Positions 1 to 8,682 of a DNA stretch of 64,000 bases are shown piece after piece. The translations under genes and the position numbers were made by a program. The stretch lies in the NCBI GenBank assembly GCA_902489665.1, contig CABUAT010000004.1:28344-92343 (forward strand), given 5' to 3'. Below the pieces are notes generated by a model. That model saw nothing but the letters and a program-made list of their open reading frames with translations, did no database searches and had not been told where the DNA came from. Each line of letters begins with the position of its first letter. Position 1 is the first letter of the stretch. The DNA comes from an uncultured Collinsella sp. GTDB taxonomy: Bacteria; Actinomycetota; Coriobacteriia; Coriobacteriales; Coriobacteriaceae.

Positions 1-2
1 AC

Positions 3-887
3 CTGCCCGGGCTCGCCGCCAGCCGCGCCGCGGGCCTGTTCGCCGGCGAGGCCAAGACCGACGAGCGCGACGCCGCGGTGATCGCGCGGACCGCCCTGGG
101 CGTGCCGGACTCCCTGTCGGGGGTCCCGGGCCGCGGCGAGGCCCTCGAGGCCGCCCGCGCCCTCTCGTCGCAGCGCGACCACGTCGTCGCCTGCGCGACC
201 AGGGACAAGAACCGCCTGCGCGCGGTGCTGCTCGAGTCCTGCCCGGCCCTCGAGGCCGCGGTCGACCTGTCGGACCGGCGGTGGCTGGAGCTGCTCGCCG
301 GGTTCGGCGGGGCGTGGGGGATCGCCCGCTCCGGGGCCGAGGGCCCGCGGGCCGAGGCCGCCGGGGAGGCCGCGGCCGCCTCCACCGCGCCCCCGCCGGC
401 GCTCGTCGAGGCCGAGAACAGGCAGGTCAGGTTCCTGGCCGCCCGGATATCGGAGGCCCTCGACGAGGCCGGGGCCCTCGAGGCCGAGACGGCGGCGCTG
501 CTCGAGGGCGACGAGACCTACGCGTGCCTGCTCACCGTGCCCGGCATCGGCCCGAGGACCGCGGCGCAGCTCGCGGTGTCGGTCGACATCGGGAGGTTCC
601 CGGACCACGACCACCTGGCCTCGTACTGCGGCATAGCCCCGAGGGTGAGGAGCTCCGGCACGTCGGTGAGGTCGGTCAGGGCGTCCAGGCGCGGCGACGC
701 GAGGCTCAAGTCCCTGCTGATCTTCTCGTGCAACAGCCTGGTGAGGTCCTCGGGGCGCTACGGCGAGTACTACCGGGCCTGCAGGGCGCGGGGCATGGGG
801 CACGGGCGGGCGCTCAAGGCCGTCGCGAGGAAGCGGCTCAGGGCGATATACGCCGTGATGCGCGACCGGGTGCCCTACCGGGAGTAG
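3..887 (+). CDS. IS110-family transposase, 5' end outside window
   Basis: The frame is open from the window edge to the stop at 885-887, so only the C-terminal part (about 294 residues) is visible. The sequence GEAKTDERDAAVIA near the start matches the end of the DEDD RuvC-like domain of IS110 transposases. The later part (TVPGIGPRTAAQLAVSV, then YCGIAPRVRSSG) matches the Transposase_20 helix-hairpin-helix domain. The catalytic serine region lies further on, in the stretch around SLLIFSCNSLVRSSG. IS110 elements have no long inverted repeats, so the right end cannot be fixed; it lies shortly after 887. The GC content is above that of the neighbouring genes, which fits a mobile element. Confidence 0.9.
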   Translation: MPGLAASRAAGLFAGEAKTDERDAAVIARTALGVPDSLSGVPGRGEALEAARALSSQRDHVVACATRDKNRLRAVLLESCPALEAAVDLSDRRWLELLAGFGGAWGIARSGAEGPRAEAAGEAAAASTAPPPALVEAENRQVRFLAARISEALDEAGALEAETAALLEGDETYACLLTVPGIGPRTAAQLAVSVDIGRFPDHDHLASYCGIAPRVRSSGTSVRSVRASRRGDARLKSLLIFSCNSLVRSSGRYGEYYRACRARGMGHGRALKAVARKRLRAIYAVMRDRVPYRE

Positions 888-895
888 CCCCGACG

Positions 896-935
896 GTTGA
901 CAAAACTATAGGAACACCCAATGACTAGGCCGCTT
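896..935. repeat. Degenerate intergenic repeat next to IS110 end
   Basis: The sequence AGGAACACCCAATGACTAG resembles the better preserved AAGAACGTCCCCAATGACTA at 21520-21539. It may be a decayed copy of the same intergenic repeat, or part of the IS110 boundary. Confidence 0.35.
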
Positions 936-1067
936 GTCTGCGATTTTTGACCGTTGGGCGGGCTTGCCGCCCTTGCCGCAAAAACGTTTTTGCATATCGG
1001 GTACAACGGGCTTTACGTGAGTAAAGTGCGCGCCGCGTCCACGTGTCGCGTTTTTAAAGGAGGCCCC

Positions 1068-2738
1068 ATGCCTGGTGTTACCCCTGCAGAAGTTTTGTCC
1101 AACTTCGGTATTACGCTGGTCGAAGATCCCGCCGAGAATCAGCCCCGCCTGCTGGTCGATCTTCCCGCCGCGGAGCTCGTCGAGCACGCCATCCGCCGCG
1201 AAGAAGGCCGCATGGCATCCAACGGCGCGCTGGTGATCGAGACGGGGGAGCGCACCGGCCGTTCACCCAACGATCGCTTTATCGTTGACACCCCCGATGT
1301 TCACGACAAGATTGCCTGGGGCGCGGTCAACCGCCCGCTGTCCGTCGAGAGCTATGAGGCCATCAAGGCCGGCATCGTCGACTATCTCAACGAGCGCGAC
1401 GTGTTCGTCACCCGCGGCATGGCAGGCGCCGACCGCAACCACACGCGTCGACTGCTCGTTGCCTGCGAGCGTGCCAGCCAGGCACTCTTTATCAAGCAGA
1501 TGCTCGCCCGCCCGCTCGCCCGCGAAATCGCGCGCACCGGCGAGCCCGACTTCTGCGTGCTCGCAGCGCCCGGTTACCAGTGCGACCCCGCCATCAAGGG
1601 CCTCAACTCCAGCGCCGCCGTGGTCATCAACTTCCAGGAACGCGTGATTCTGGTCGCCGGCACCGGCTACTCCGGCGAGATTAAAAAGTCGATCTTTAGC
1701 GTCATGAACTATCTGCTGCCCGTCGAGGACGACGTGCTGCCCATGCATTGCTCGGCCAGCATGGATCCCGTCACGCACGAGACTGCCGTGTTCTTTGGCC
1801 TGTCCGGCACCGGCAAGACCACGCTTTCGGCCAATCCCACGCGCCTGCTGATCGGCGACGACGAGCACGGTTGGTCCGACATGGGTATCTTCAACATCGA
1901 GGGTGGCTGCTACGCCAAATGCGAGGGCCTGGACGCCTTCCACGAGCCCGAGATCTTCAACGCTGTCCGCTTTGGCGCGATCTGCGAAAACGTGGTGCTC
2001 GACGAGAATCGCAAGCCCAACTACGATGACGTCTCGATCACGCACAACACGCGCGTGGCCTATCCCGTGGAGCACATTCCTAACGCGTGGACTAAGGGCA
2101 TGGGCACCACTCCGAGTGTCGTGCTGTTCCTGACTTGCGACGCTTTTGGCGTGCTGCCGCCCATCTCACGCCTGACGGCCGATGCCGCTATGTACCACTT
2201 TGTGACGGGCTTTACGGCTAAGATTCCCGGCACCGAGGTCGGCGTCACCGAGCCCACGCCCACGTTCTCTTCGCTGTTCGGCGAGCCGTTTATGCCGCTC
2301 GACCCCATGGTTTACGCCAAGATGCTTGGCGAGCGCATTGCCGACGGCCGCACGCGCGTGTACCTGGTCAACACCGGCTGGATTGGCGGCGGCTACGGCG
2401 TGGGTCATCGCATCGAGCTGGCCTACACGCGCTCGCTGGTCGCGCGCGCCCTCGACGGCACCATCGAGGACAGCGAGTTCGTGCACGACGACATCTTTAA
2501 CGTTGACATTCCCACGACGTGCCACGGCGTGCCCGATGGCATCCTGGTGCCGCGCCAATACTGGCAGAGCACCGCGCGCTACGACGAGGCCGCGCACAAC
2601 CTGGCGGTGATGTTCGAGGAGAACTTCGAGAAGAAGTACTCGCACCTGCCCGAGTCCGTCAAAGCCGCCGGCCCGCACGCCCAGGTGTCCGCCGAGGCCC
2701 GTCATCGCGGCCACGGCTTGCTGGGACTCCGCCACTAG
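1068..2738 (+). CDS. pckA: Phosphoenolpyruvate carboxykinase (ATP)
   Basis: Interconverts oxaloacetate plus ATP and phosphoenolpyruvate plus CO2 plus ADP in the cytoplasm; in gut anaerobes it often runs in the CO2-fixing direction. The protein has 556 residues, close to the usual 530-550. The P-loop GLSGTGKTT lies near residue 244 and the metal-binding stretch LIGDDEHGW about 20 residues later, both typical of the ATP-dependent family. The ATG at 1068 follows an AAAGGAGG ribosome binding site; the frame opens further upstream but without a better start. It stands alone between the IS110 fragment and a palindromic repeat that probably ends its transcript. Confidence 0.97.
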   Translation: MPGVTPAEVLSNFGITLVEDPAENQPRLLVDLPAAELVEHAIRREEGRMASNGALVIETGERTGRSPNDRFIVDTPDVHDKIAWGAVNRPLSVESYEAIKAGIVDYLNERDVFVTRGMAGADRNHTRRLLVACERASQALFIKQMLARPLAREIARTGEPDFCVLAAPGYQCDPAIKGLNSSAAVVINFQERVILVAGTGYSGEIKKSIFSVMNYLLPVEDDVLPMHCSASMDPVTHETAVFFGLSGTGKTTLSANPTRLLIGDDEHGWSDMGIFNIEGGCYAKCEGLDAFHEPEIFNAVRFGAICENVVLDENRKPNYDDVSITHNTRVAYPVEHIPNAWTKGMGTTPSVVLFLTCDAFGVLPPISRLTADAAMYHFVTGFTAKIPGTEVGVTEPTPTFSSLFGEPFMPLDPMVYAKMLGERIADGRTRVYLVNTGWIGGGYGVGHRIELAYTRSLVARALDGTIEDSEFVHDDIFNVDIPTTCHGVPDGILVPRQYWQSTARYDEAAHNLAVMFEENFEKKYSHLPESVKAAGPHAQVSAEARHRGHGLLGLRH

Positions 2739-2753
2739 CGTCGCCTCAGACCC

Positions 2754-2795
2754 AAAACCACCATAAAGGGGCCAGTGCATCTTTGTGGTGGTTTT
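2754..2795. repeat. Palindromic intergenic repeat, family A copy 1
   Basis: Arms AAAACCACCATAAAG and CTTTGTGGTGGTTTT flank a loop GGGGCCAGTGCAT. It lies 15 bases after the pckA stop and is followed by a short T-run, so it could also act as a terminator. This is the most diverged of four copies between 2.7 and 5.8 kb. Confidence 0.9.
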
Positions 2796-2966
2796 GCTCG
2801 CGTGGATGACTCGGGTTACAATACGCCTGACATATCGTCCCCTTCTCCGGATGGGGACAGCGCAAGCGTTCTTGTGACGGCACCGTAGGACTTTGAAGGT
2901 GGCCGTTGTAAGGGCGCTTTTTGTTTAGGCGCCCTCACTCGGGCGCGCACAATGAAGGGAGAGCGT
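2793..2966 (+). promoter_or_regulatory. Promoter and structured leader of the B3/B4 gene
   Basis: A possible promoter is TTTGCT and TACAAT with a 17-base gap, ending near 2822. The roughly 138-base leader that follows contains three successive hairpins: GTCCCC/GGGGAC (about 2837-2859), ACGGCACC/GGTGGCCGT, and GGGCGC/GCGCCC (about 2910-2934). No known riboswitch or T-box consensus was recognised. The first hairpin carries GGGGACAG, like the RAYT-type repeats, so it may be such a repeat rather than a regulator. Confidence 0.35.
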
Positions 2967-3686
2967 ATGAAGAGCTTTATTACCGAGGATTCATTCTGGG
3001 AGCTGTTTCCGCAGGCAGCGGTCGGTGTTGTGATCGTGGAGGGCATGAAGCCCACGGCTCAGATTCCTCAAGAGGACGTGGATGCGATTGCGGCGTTGCT
3101 CGACCGCGCCAATATCGATGCGGAGCGTCATCTGACCAGCGACACTATCAGCGAGAACGCACCGGTCAAGGCATGGCGCGAGGCCTATCGTCTGTTCAAG
3201 ACCAAGAAAGGCGCGCGCTGCTCGATCGAGAACTTGCTCAAACGCGTGCTCAAAGGCAAGCCGGTGGGCCACATTACGCCCGCGGTGGATATTTACAACA
3301 CGGTGTCGCTGACCTACGCGCTGCCCGTGGGAGGCGAGGATCTGCATGCGATCGAGGGAGACCTTCGCTTGAAGGTGACCGACGGTGGCGATGCGTTCTT
3401 GCCGCTTGGCGAGGAGGCGGACGATCCGACGCTGCCCGGCGAGCTCGCCTACATCGACGATGCGGGCGCTGTGTGCCGCTGCTGGAACTGGCGCGACGGC
3501 GTTCGCACGGCGCTGTCCGATGATTCGGCCGATGCGTTCCTGGCGATTGAGTGCGTGGAGCCCGAGCGGATGGGGGATTGCCAGGCCGCGATCGATCGCT
3601 TAGCCGAGCTGCTCGAGCGCTATCTGGGAGCGACGCTTGTCGTTAAGACGCTTGTGACCCGCGACAATCCCTGCGTGGAGCTGTAG
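2967..3686 (+). CDS. B3/B4 tRNA-binding-domain protein
   Basis: A 239-residue free-standing homologue of the B3/B4 domain of the phenylalanyl-tRNA synthetase beta subunit. Stretches such as NLLKRVLKGKPVGHITPAVDIYN and TYALPVGGEDL are typical of this family, which is related to editing domains; the substrate of the stand-alone proteins is not settled. The ATG at 2967 is preferred over the one at 2952 because AAGGGAG lies just ahead of it. The gene is bounded on both sides by family A palindromes. Confidence 0.8.
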   Translation: MKSFITEDSFWELFPQAAVGVVIVEGMKPTAQIPQEDVDAIAALLDRANIDAERHLTSDTISENAPVKAWREAYRLFKTKKGARCSIENLLKRVLKGKPVGHITPAVDIYNTVSLTYALPVGGEDLHAIEGDLRLKVTDGGDAFLPLGEEADDPTLPGELAYIDDAGAVCRCWNWRDGVRTALSDDSADAFLAIECVEPERMGDCQAAIDRLAELLERYLGATLVVKTLVTRDNPCVEL

Positions 3687-3714
3687 CGACGCCTGCGGAT
3701 CATGTTCGCCGGTC

Positions 3715-3756
3715 AAAACCACCACAAAGGTGCCTGTCCCCTTTGTGGTGGTTTTT
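3715..3756. repeat. Palindromic intergenic repeat, family A copy 2
   Basis: Arms AAAACCACCACAAAGG and CCTTTGTGGTGGTTTT around a loop TGCCTGTCC, which is the reverse complement of the loop in copy 3. The 3' arm ends in five T residues, as in an intrinsic terminator. Confidence 0.92.
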
Positions 3757-3859
3757 ATGTTGATGGGTTAACAAATGGGGTATTTGGGTACGGGTGTCGC
3801 CTTATGCGACTAAGATGTTTACCCGTAAGCATTATGCAAGCGAAAGGCGGTCGTCTCCC

Positions 3860-4309
3860 ATGCAGCAGAACGACGAGACACGTTTCGAGGACTTTGTCGG
3901 ACTGATCAGCGGGCTCTACAAGGAGATTCAGCGCATTAAGACATCCGAGGGCGCAAGGCTGGGCCTCAAGGGCTCCGACGTTATGTGCCTTTACTATCTT
4001 GAGCGCAGCAAGGACGGCCTGACTGGCGCTGACCTGGCTCGCATGGCAGGCGTGACCCGCGCCGCCGTCTCGCGTACGCTCGCTCATCTGGAGGAGGGCG
4101 GCTACGTCGAGGTCGACGATTCGGGCGATGCCGCCGTTAAGTATCGTGCTCCGGTGCGCCTGACCGCTCTGGGCGGCGAGAGCATGAGCGAAGCGGACCG
4201 CATCATTCGCGAGGTGCTCGATACCACCGGTAAGGCTATGGGTGTGGAGCAGCGCGAGCAGATGTATGCGTCGCTGCGCACGATTCTCAACACCCTGCGC
4301 GAGCTGTAG
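3860..4309 (+). CDS. MarR-family transcriptional regulator
   Basis: A 149-residue winged-helix protein. The helix-turn-helix is in the stretch DLARMAGVTRAAVSRTLAHLEEGGYVEV (about residues 60-87), followed by the wing residues and a C-terminal dimerisation helix. The ATG at 3860 follows GAAAGGCGG; an upstream in-frame start at 3794 lacks a binding site. The DegV gene follows 119 bases later on the same strand and may be co-transcribed or a target. A short inverted repeat GTCGC/GCGAC around 3798-3813 could be an operator. The ligand is unknown. Confidence 0.88.
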   Translation: MQQNDETRFEDFVGLISGLYKEIQRIKTSEGARLGLKGSDVMCLYYLERSKDGLTGADLARMAGVTRAAVSRTLAHLEEGGYVEVDDSGDAAVKYRAPVRLTALGGESMSEADRIIREVLDTTGKAMGVEQREQMYASLRTILNTLREL

Positions 4310-4428
4310 GGCCGCCAAGGCTTTTGCTTCCAATTAACAACTGCATAGTCCTGTTTGAGCGCGTATACCGTGCCGGGGCCTTGCTGTCAAAATTCCCTGC
4401 GCGGGACCTGCGCAAGAAAGGATTCGCT

Positions 4429-5283
4429 ATGTCCGTCCGCATTATTACCGATTCCGCAAGCGATATGTCGCCGGTCGAGCACCCAGCGCTGGCCGTTTTG
4501 CCGCTGTCCGTCACCTTTGGCACCGATGTGTACATGGATGGCATCGACATCGATCACCAGCGCTTTTACGAGATGCTCGTGGAGCGCGATGAGCTGCCCA
4601 AGACCGGCCAGGTCAACCCGTACGCGTTTTCGCAGGCGATTGCCAAGGTTCGTGAAGCCGGCGATGAGGCTGTGATTATTACCGTGGGCGCTAAGCTATC
4701 AGGCACCAATCAGAGTGCCCGTACCGCACTTGCCGAGGCGCCAGGCGGCGACGTTTACGTGGTGGATAGCAATAACGTCACTCTGGGCGAGCGTGTCATG
4801 GTCGAGTATGCCCTGCGCCTGGTGGATGAGGGTCGTAGTGCAGCTCAGATCGCGGCGGCCGTCGAGGCCGTGCGCGACCGTGTGGTGGTTATCGGCCTGC
4901 TCGAGACGCTGGAGTACCTGGTGCGCGGCGGTCGTCTGTCTGCTGCGGCCGGCGCCGTGGGCACGCTGCTCAACGTAAAGCCCGTGGTGGCTGTCGAGGA
5001 CGGTCTGATCGTGCAGCTGGGTAAGGCGCGCGGTTCCAAGAACGGCCGCAATCTGCTCAATCAGAAGGTCGAAAAAGCGGGCGGCATCGACTTTTCCATG
5101 CCGCTGGCGCTCGGCTATACGGGCCTTTCGGATGCGGTGCTCAAGAAGTATATCGAGGACAGCGCGGCACTTTGGGCTGGCCACACCGAAGGCGAGTTGC
5201 CCGTTCACACCATCGGCGCCACCATCGGCACCCACGTAGGCCCCGGCGCCGTCGCCGTAGCCTTCTTCCAGCCCGCCAACTAA
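4429..5283 (+). CDS. DegV-family fatty-acid-binding protein
   Basis: A 284-residue DegV protein. It begins MSVRIITDSASDMSP, and the TDSASD motif marks the family. The pattern VGAKLSGTNQSA in the middle and a C-terminal EDD-type fold are also present. DegV/FakB-type proteins bind a fatty acid and in Firmicutes present it to the kinase FakA; no fakA is seen in this window, so the lipid role here is inferred. The ATG at 4429 has AAGAAAGGA ahead of it. A family A palindrome follows 9 bases after the stop. Confidence 0.92.
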   Translation: MSVRIITDSASDMSPVEHPALAVLPLSVTFGTDVYMDGIDIDHQRFYEMLVERDELPKTGQVNPYAFSQAIAKVREAGDEAVIITVGAKLSGTNQSARTALAEAPGGDVYVVDSNNVTLGERVMVEYALRLVDEGRSAAQIAAAVEAVRDRVVVIGLLETLEYLVRGGRLSAAAGAVGTLLNVKPVVAVEDGLIVQLGKARGSKNGRNLLNQKVEKAGGIDFSMPLALGYTGLSDAVLKKYIEDSAALWAGHTEGELPVHTIGATIGTHVGPGAVAVAFFQPAN

Positions 5284-5292
5284 CCGATCCGC

Positions 5293-5337
5293 CATAAACC
5301 ACCACAAAGGGGACAGGCACCTTTGTGGTGGTTTATG
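5293..5337. repeat. Palindromic intergenic repeat, family A copy 3
   Basis: Arms CATAAACCACCACAAAGG and CCTTTGTGGTGGTTTATG form a perfect 18-bp stem around GGACAGGCA. It sits 9 bases after the degV stop and 26 bases before the next start. Confidence 0.93.
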
Positions 5338-5363
5338 CTTTTCCGGGTGGAAGGGAGCGAGCA

Positions 5364-5684
5364 ATGGCGTCTGAGGGCTTTTTTGAACGGGTGTACGAGG
5401 TGGTCGAGCAGATTCCCGAGGGGATGGTCGCCACGTATGGTCAGGTGGCGCTGCTTGCCGGTCGTCCACGAAGTGCGCGGTACGTGGGGTATGCCCTGCA
5501 TAGTAATCCGCGTCCCGGCGAGATTCCCTGTCACCGCGTGGTGTTTGCCGACGGGCACATATGCGAGGGCTTCGCTTTTGGCGGTCCCGATGCTCAACGT
5601 GAGCTTTTGCTAGGGGAGGGTGTGGCGTTTAAGGACGACATGCACGTCGACTTGCCCGCCTGTCGCTGGCCAGCAGGGCTCTAG
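5364..5684 (+). CDS. MGMT/Ogt-like DNA alkyltransferase domain protein
   Basis: A 106-residue protein consisting only of the DNA-binding alkyltransferase domain. The motif IPCHRVV contains the alkyl-acceptor cysteine of O6-methylguanine-DNA methyltransferases. The length equals that of alkyltransferase-like (ATL) proteins, which usually have Trp in place of this Cys. It is therefore either a minimal active enzyme or an ATL-like damage sensor that kept the Cys. The ATG at 5364 follows GAAGGGAG. Two family A repeats flank it closely. Confidence 0.85.
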   Translation: MASEGFFERVYEVVEQIPEGMVATYGQVALLAGRPRSARYVGYALHSNPRPGEIPCHRVVFADGHICEGFAFGGPDAQRELLLGEGVAFKDDMHVDLPACRWPAGL

Positions 5685-5699
5685 CGCTCTGCCGTGGCC

Positions 5700-5739
5700 A
5701 AAACCACCACAAAGGTGCCTGCCCCCTTTGTGGTGGTTT
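5700..5739. repeat. Palindromic intergenic repeat, family A copy 4
   Basis: Arms AAAACCACCACAAAGG and CCTTTGTGGTGGTTT around TGCCTGCCC; same orientation as copy 2, 15 bases after the MGMT-like stop codon. Confidence 0.92.
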
Positions 5740-5915
5740 AGTTTACTTGGGCTAACTTATGGAGAAGCTATGGCGGCGGATATTGATGCTGCAAAGTAAA
5801 CCACGGTGAACTATATTGGTTTCAGCAACGGAGCAGGCAATAGGCGATGAAAAAGCCTGCCCAGTTGAGTTTGATTCGCATTCCTCCCCTCTGTGCGATT
5901 CAACGGTGTACTTCG

Positions 5916-5957
5916 GGAACAGGCCCGCTGGCAACTAACTGCCAGCGGGCCTGTTCC
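5916..5957. terminator. Perfect 18-bp hairpin, probable terminator
   Basis: GGAACAGGCCCGCTGGCA and its exact complement are separated by 6 bases. The following bases (TGTTTGT) are only moderately T-rich, so it may be a bidirectional terminator for the converging MGMT-like and trpS transcripts or another structured repeat. Confidence 0.6.
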
Positions 5958-6003
5958 TGTTTGTCGGGGGAGTGCGATGGACGGAGCCGAAGCGGTCGGG
6001 CTC

Positions 6004-6032
6004 CAAAAAAGGCGGACGCCGTAGCGCCCGCC
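6004..6032 (-). terminator. Intrinsic terminator of trpS
   Basis: On the minus strand the stem GGCGGgCGC/GCGtCCGCC is followed by TTTTTT, 36 bases after the trpS stop. Confidence 0.8.
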
Positions 6033-6067
6033 CCATAACAATCGAAAGCTCAAGCCAGCAGATCGGT

Positions 6068-7117
6068 CTAGTACACCATGCCCATGGCGTCCTGAACCTC
6101 GGCCAGGGTCTGCTCGGCGATCTCGTTGGCACGACGGTTGCCCTCGTGCAGGACGTCCTTCACATAGTCCAGATCGTTCTCATAGCGCTGACGACGCTCG
6201 CGGATCGGCGCGAAGTACTCGTTGACGGCCTCGGTCACGTACTTCTTGAGTTGGCCGGAGCCGCCCATGCCGATCTCCTCGGCAATCTCGACTTCGGAAC
6301 GGCCGGTGCAGATGGCGGCCGTCGAAAGCAGACCGGACACGCCGGGGCGGTTCTCGGGATCGAACGTGATCATGCGCTCGGAGTCGGTCTGGCTCTTCTT
6401 GATGCGCTTGGCCGTCTCCTCGGCGGTCATCGAGATGTTGATGGCGTTACCGTAGCTCTTGCTCATCTTGCGACCGTCCAGGCCCGGCAGCAGCGGGGTC
6501 TCGGACAGCAGTGCGTCGACCTCGGGGAACACCTTGCCGTAACGGTTGTTAAAGCGGCGTGCGATGGTGCGGGTGAGCTCGATGTGCGGCAGCTGGTCGC
6601 GACCGACGGGCACTACATTGCCCTTGCAGAACAGGATGTCGCAGGCCTGGTGCACCGGGTAGGTGAGCAGAAGGCCGGTGAGCTCGTGGCCCGAGGCCTC
6701 CATCTCGGCCTTGACCGTGGGGTTGCGCGCCAGCTCGGCCTCGGAGACCAGCGACAGGAACGGCAGCATGAGCTGGTTGGCGGCGGGCACGGCGGAGTGC
6801 GCGTAGATCATGGTCTTGTCGGGGTCGATGCCGCAGGCAAGGTAGTCCATGACCATGTTGTACACGTTGTCCTGGATGTGCTCGGTCGTGTCGCGGTCAG
6901 TGATGACCTGGTAGTCGGCGATGAGCACGTTGGTCTTGGCGCCCATGTTCTGCAGCTCAACACGGCCCTTGAGGGTGCCGAAGTAGTGACCCAGGTGCAG
7001 ACGGCCGGTGGGGCGGTCGCCGGTGAGCATGGTGAACTTTTCGGGCGTTTTGGCCAGGCCCTCGCGAATGGCGTTGCTCTTTTGCAGCGCGACTTCGTAG
7101 CTGTTCTCGTTTGGCAT
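6068..7117 (-). CDS. trpS: Tryptophanyl-tRNA synthetase
   Basis: Class I synthetase charging tRNA-Trp, 349 residues, the normal length. The HIGH-equivalent is TGRLHLGHYFG near residue 36 and the KMSKS loop is present as DGRKMSKSYGN. The dimer-type stretch VGRDQLPHIELTR is also present. The ATG at 7117 follows TAGGAG; an upstream in-frame ATG at 7147 has no comparable site. It is transcribed alone, with its own terminator. Confidence 0.97.
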   Translation of the reverse strand: MPNENSYEVALQKSNAIREGLAKTPEKFTMLTGDRPTGRLHLGHYFGTLKGRVELQNMGAKTNVLIADYQVITDRDTTEHIQDNVYNMVMDYLACGIDPDKTMIYAHSAVPAANQLMLPFLSLVSEAELARNPTVKAEMEASGHELTGLLLTYPVHQACDILFCKGNVVPVGRDQLPHIELTRTIARRFNNRYGKVFPEVDALLSETPLLPGLDGRKMSKSYGNAINISMTAEETAKRIKKSQTDSERMITFDPENRPGVSGLLSTAAICTGRSEVEIAEEIGMGGSGQLKKYVTEAVNEYFAPIRERRQRYENDLDYVKDVLHEGNRRANEIAEQTLAEVQDAMGMVY

Positions 7118-7278
7118 GATTGCTCCTAACGTATGTTCATGGGTCAAGATGATAACGCGTTTATTGGAGGGGCGGGTCGTAAGTAGGCGAGGGGCGGGAG
7201 AGCGGCGGCTTGTGCGATGGGCGCGGCGTGGCTGCGCGTTTGGCCGGCGGCGTCTGGACGCATCCTCGGCAGCTTGCC

Positions 7279-8478
7279 CTAGCGCCTGTGGTGGCGCTCC
7301 TCCTTGCGTTCTTCTGCCGCCTGCTCCTCCTGCTTAAAGGCGGGATCGTCGGGGGTGACGAGCTCGTCCTCGTGCGTGCGCTTGTTGTAATGGTGGCGCA
7401 GCACGGGCTCAAACAGATGTAGATGCTTGGCAAAGGCCGCCGAGCCAATGGCGAGCACGGTAAAGATGAGCACGCGCATAGGCACCTCGACCTGGTTAAT
7501 CGCGGCGGCGCCGGCCGAAAGCATGATGCACCAGGCGTAGATGAGGAGTACTGCCTGCTTTTGGTTGTAGCCCTCTTGGATCAGGCGGTGGTGGATGTGG
7601 CCCTTGTCGGCCTGCCCGATGCTAATGTGGGCGCGCTTGCGGCGCACGATGGCGCTAAACGTGTCGATGATGGGCACGCCGGCAACGATGAGCGGGATGA
7701 TAAGCGAGGTGAGCGCGGCGGTACGGCTCACGTTGAGTAGCGAGATGGAGCCCAGCGCAAAGCCCAGAAGCAGCGACCCCGAGTCGCCCAAGAAGATGCT
7801 TGCGGGGTTGAAGTTGTAGCGCAAAAAGGCCAGACAGGCGCCAAAGAGCGCAATGGAGAGCGCGGCGGCGTCGATGCGGCCCGAGAGAACGGCCATCGAA
7901 AACATGGTGAACGACGCGATGCCGCAGATGCCCGTGGCCAAGCCGTCGAGGCCGTCGATGAGGTTAATGATGTTGGTGAATGCCACCAGATAGATCACGG
8001 TTATGGGGTAGGCGAGCCATCCGAGCATGATCTCGCCGGGGGCAAACGGGTTGACGATGACGCCGATTCGCAGGCCGCCGATACAGGCGATGAGCGCGGC
8101 GAGGACCTGACCGGCCAGCTTTTGCTTGGGCTTGAGTTGGAAGACGTCGTCGATAGCGCCGGTCGCAAAGATGACGGTAAAGGAGAGTGCCAGCATGGGA
8201 TAACTAATGTGGAGGCGCGGGTGCGGTACCAGGACGGGCGGCCAGCCTAGGTGCCAGGTGCCTAGGATTTGCACAATACAGGCAACGACCAGGCCCAAAA
8301 ACACCGCCGTTCCGCCCAAACGCGGGATGGGCTTGGTGTTGATGCGGCGCTTAGAAGGATAGTCGACGGCGTCGAGCTTAATTGCCAAGCGCTTGACCAG
8401 GGGCACCGTGAGGAAGGTCGTGATAAAGGCCGCCGCTGCCACGCATAGGTACGGTATGTAGCTCGGGGATGAAGCCAT
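7279..8478 (-). CDS. WecA/TagO-type undecaprenyl-phosphate sugar-1-phosphate transferase
   Basis: Polytopic membrane enzyme of the MraY/WecA/TagO family (399 residues, about 10-11 membrane segments) that transfers a GlcNAc-1-phosphate-type group to undecaprenyl phosphate and so starts synthesis of a cell-wall polymer. Conserved motifs are GAIDDVFQLKPKQKL, the catalytic-region NIINLIDGLDGLATG, GDSGSLLLGF, and the cytoplasmic HIHHRL loop. The C-terminal tail is charged. The ATG at 8478 is preferred, although a TTG at 8496 is in frame and neither has a strong ribosome binding site. It could prime the polysaccharide made by the cluster at 46-55 kb; that link is inference. Confidence 0.9.
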   Translation of the reverse strand: MASSPSYIPYLCVAAAAFITTFLTVPLVKRLAIKLDAVDYPSKRRINTKPIPRLGGTAVFLGLVVACIVQILGTWHLGWPPVLVPHPRLHISYPMLALSFTVIFATGAIDDVFQLKPKQKLAGQVLAALIACIGGLRIGVIVNPFAPGEIMLGWLAYPITVIYLVAFTNIINLIDGLDGLATGICGIASFTMFSMAVLSGRIDAAALSIALFGACLAFLRYNFNPASIFLGDSGSLLLGFALGSISLLNVSRTAALTSLIIPLIVAGVPIIDTFSAIVRRKRAHISIGQADKGHIHHRLIQEGYNQKQAVLLIYAWCIMLSAGAAAINQVEVPMRVLIFTVLAIGSAAFAKHLHLFEPVLRHHYNKRTHEDELVTPDDPAFKQEEQAAEERKEERHHRR

Positions 8479-8682
8479 GAATCTAAAAACCGCCAAGCGT
8501 CGAAGGGAAAGGTCAGAAAAACGCCATGCGCAAAGGGCATAGTCGAATCATGATACTCGACCAAGGGGGTGCATGGAATTGCACGCAGCGATAATCACGC
8601 GCTTACCAGATATTGGGATGTTGTCGATGGCTTGTCGGGATGCCGGCGGGGATCCATATGGACTGTAATGGTGATTTTCGGC

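Larger units (their letters stand above)
5685..6067. other. 383-base gene-free region between MGMT-like gene and trpS
   Basis: Holds a family A repeat, an 18-bp perfect hairpin at 5916-5957 and the trpS terminator at 6004-6032. No convincing gene is seen; short frames here lack ribosome binding sites and family features. Confidence 0.7.

Noticed and set aside
2800..2966. T-box or known riboswitch ahead of the B3/B4 gene
   Set aside because: Hairpins are present but no family consensus fits; kept only as an unassigned leader.
5972..7129. 385-residue plus-strand frame opposite trpS
   Set aside because: Antisense of trpS, which carries all family motifs.
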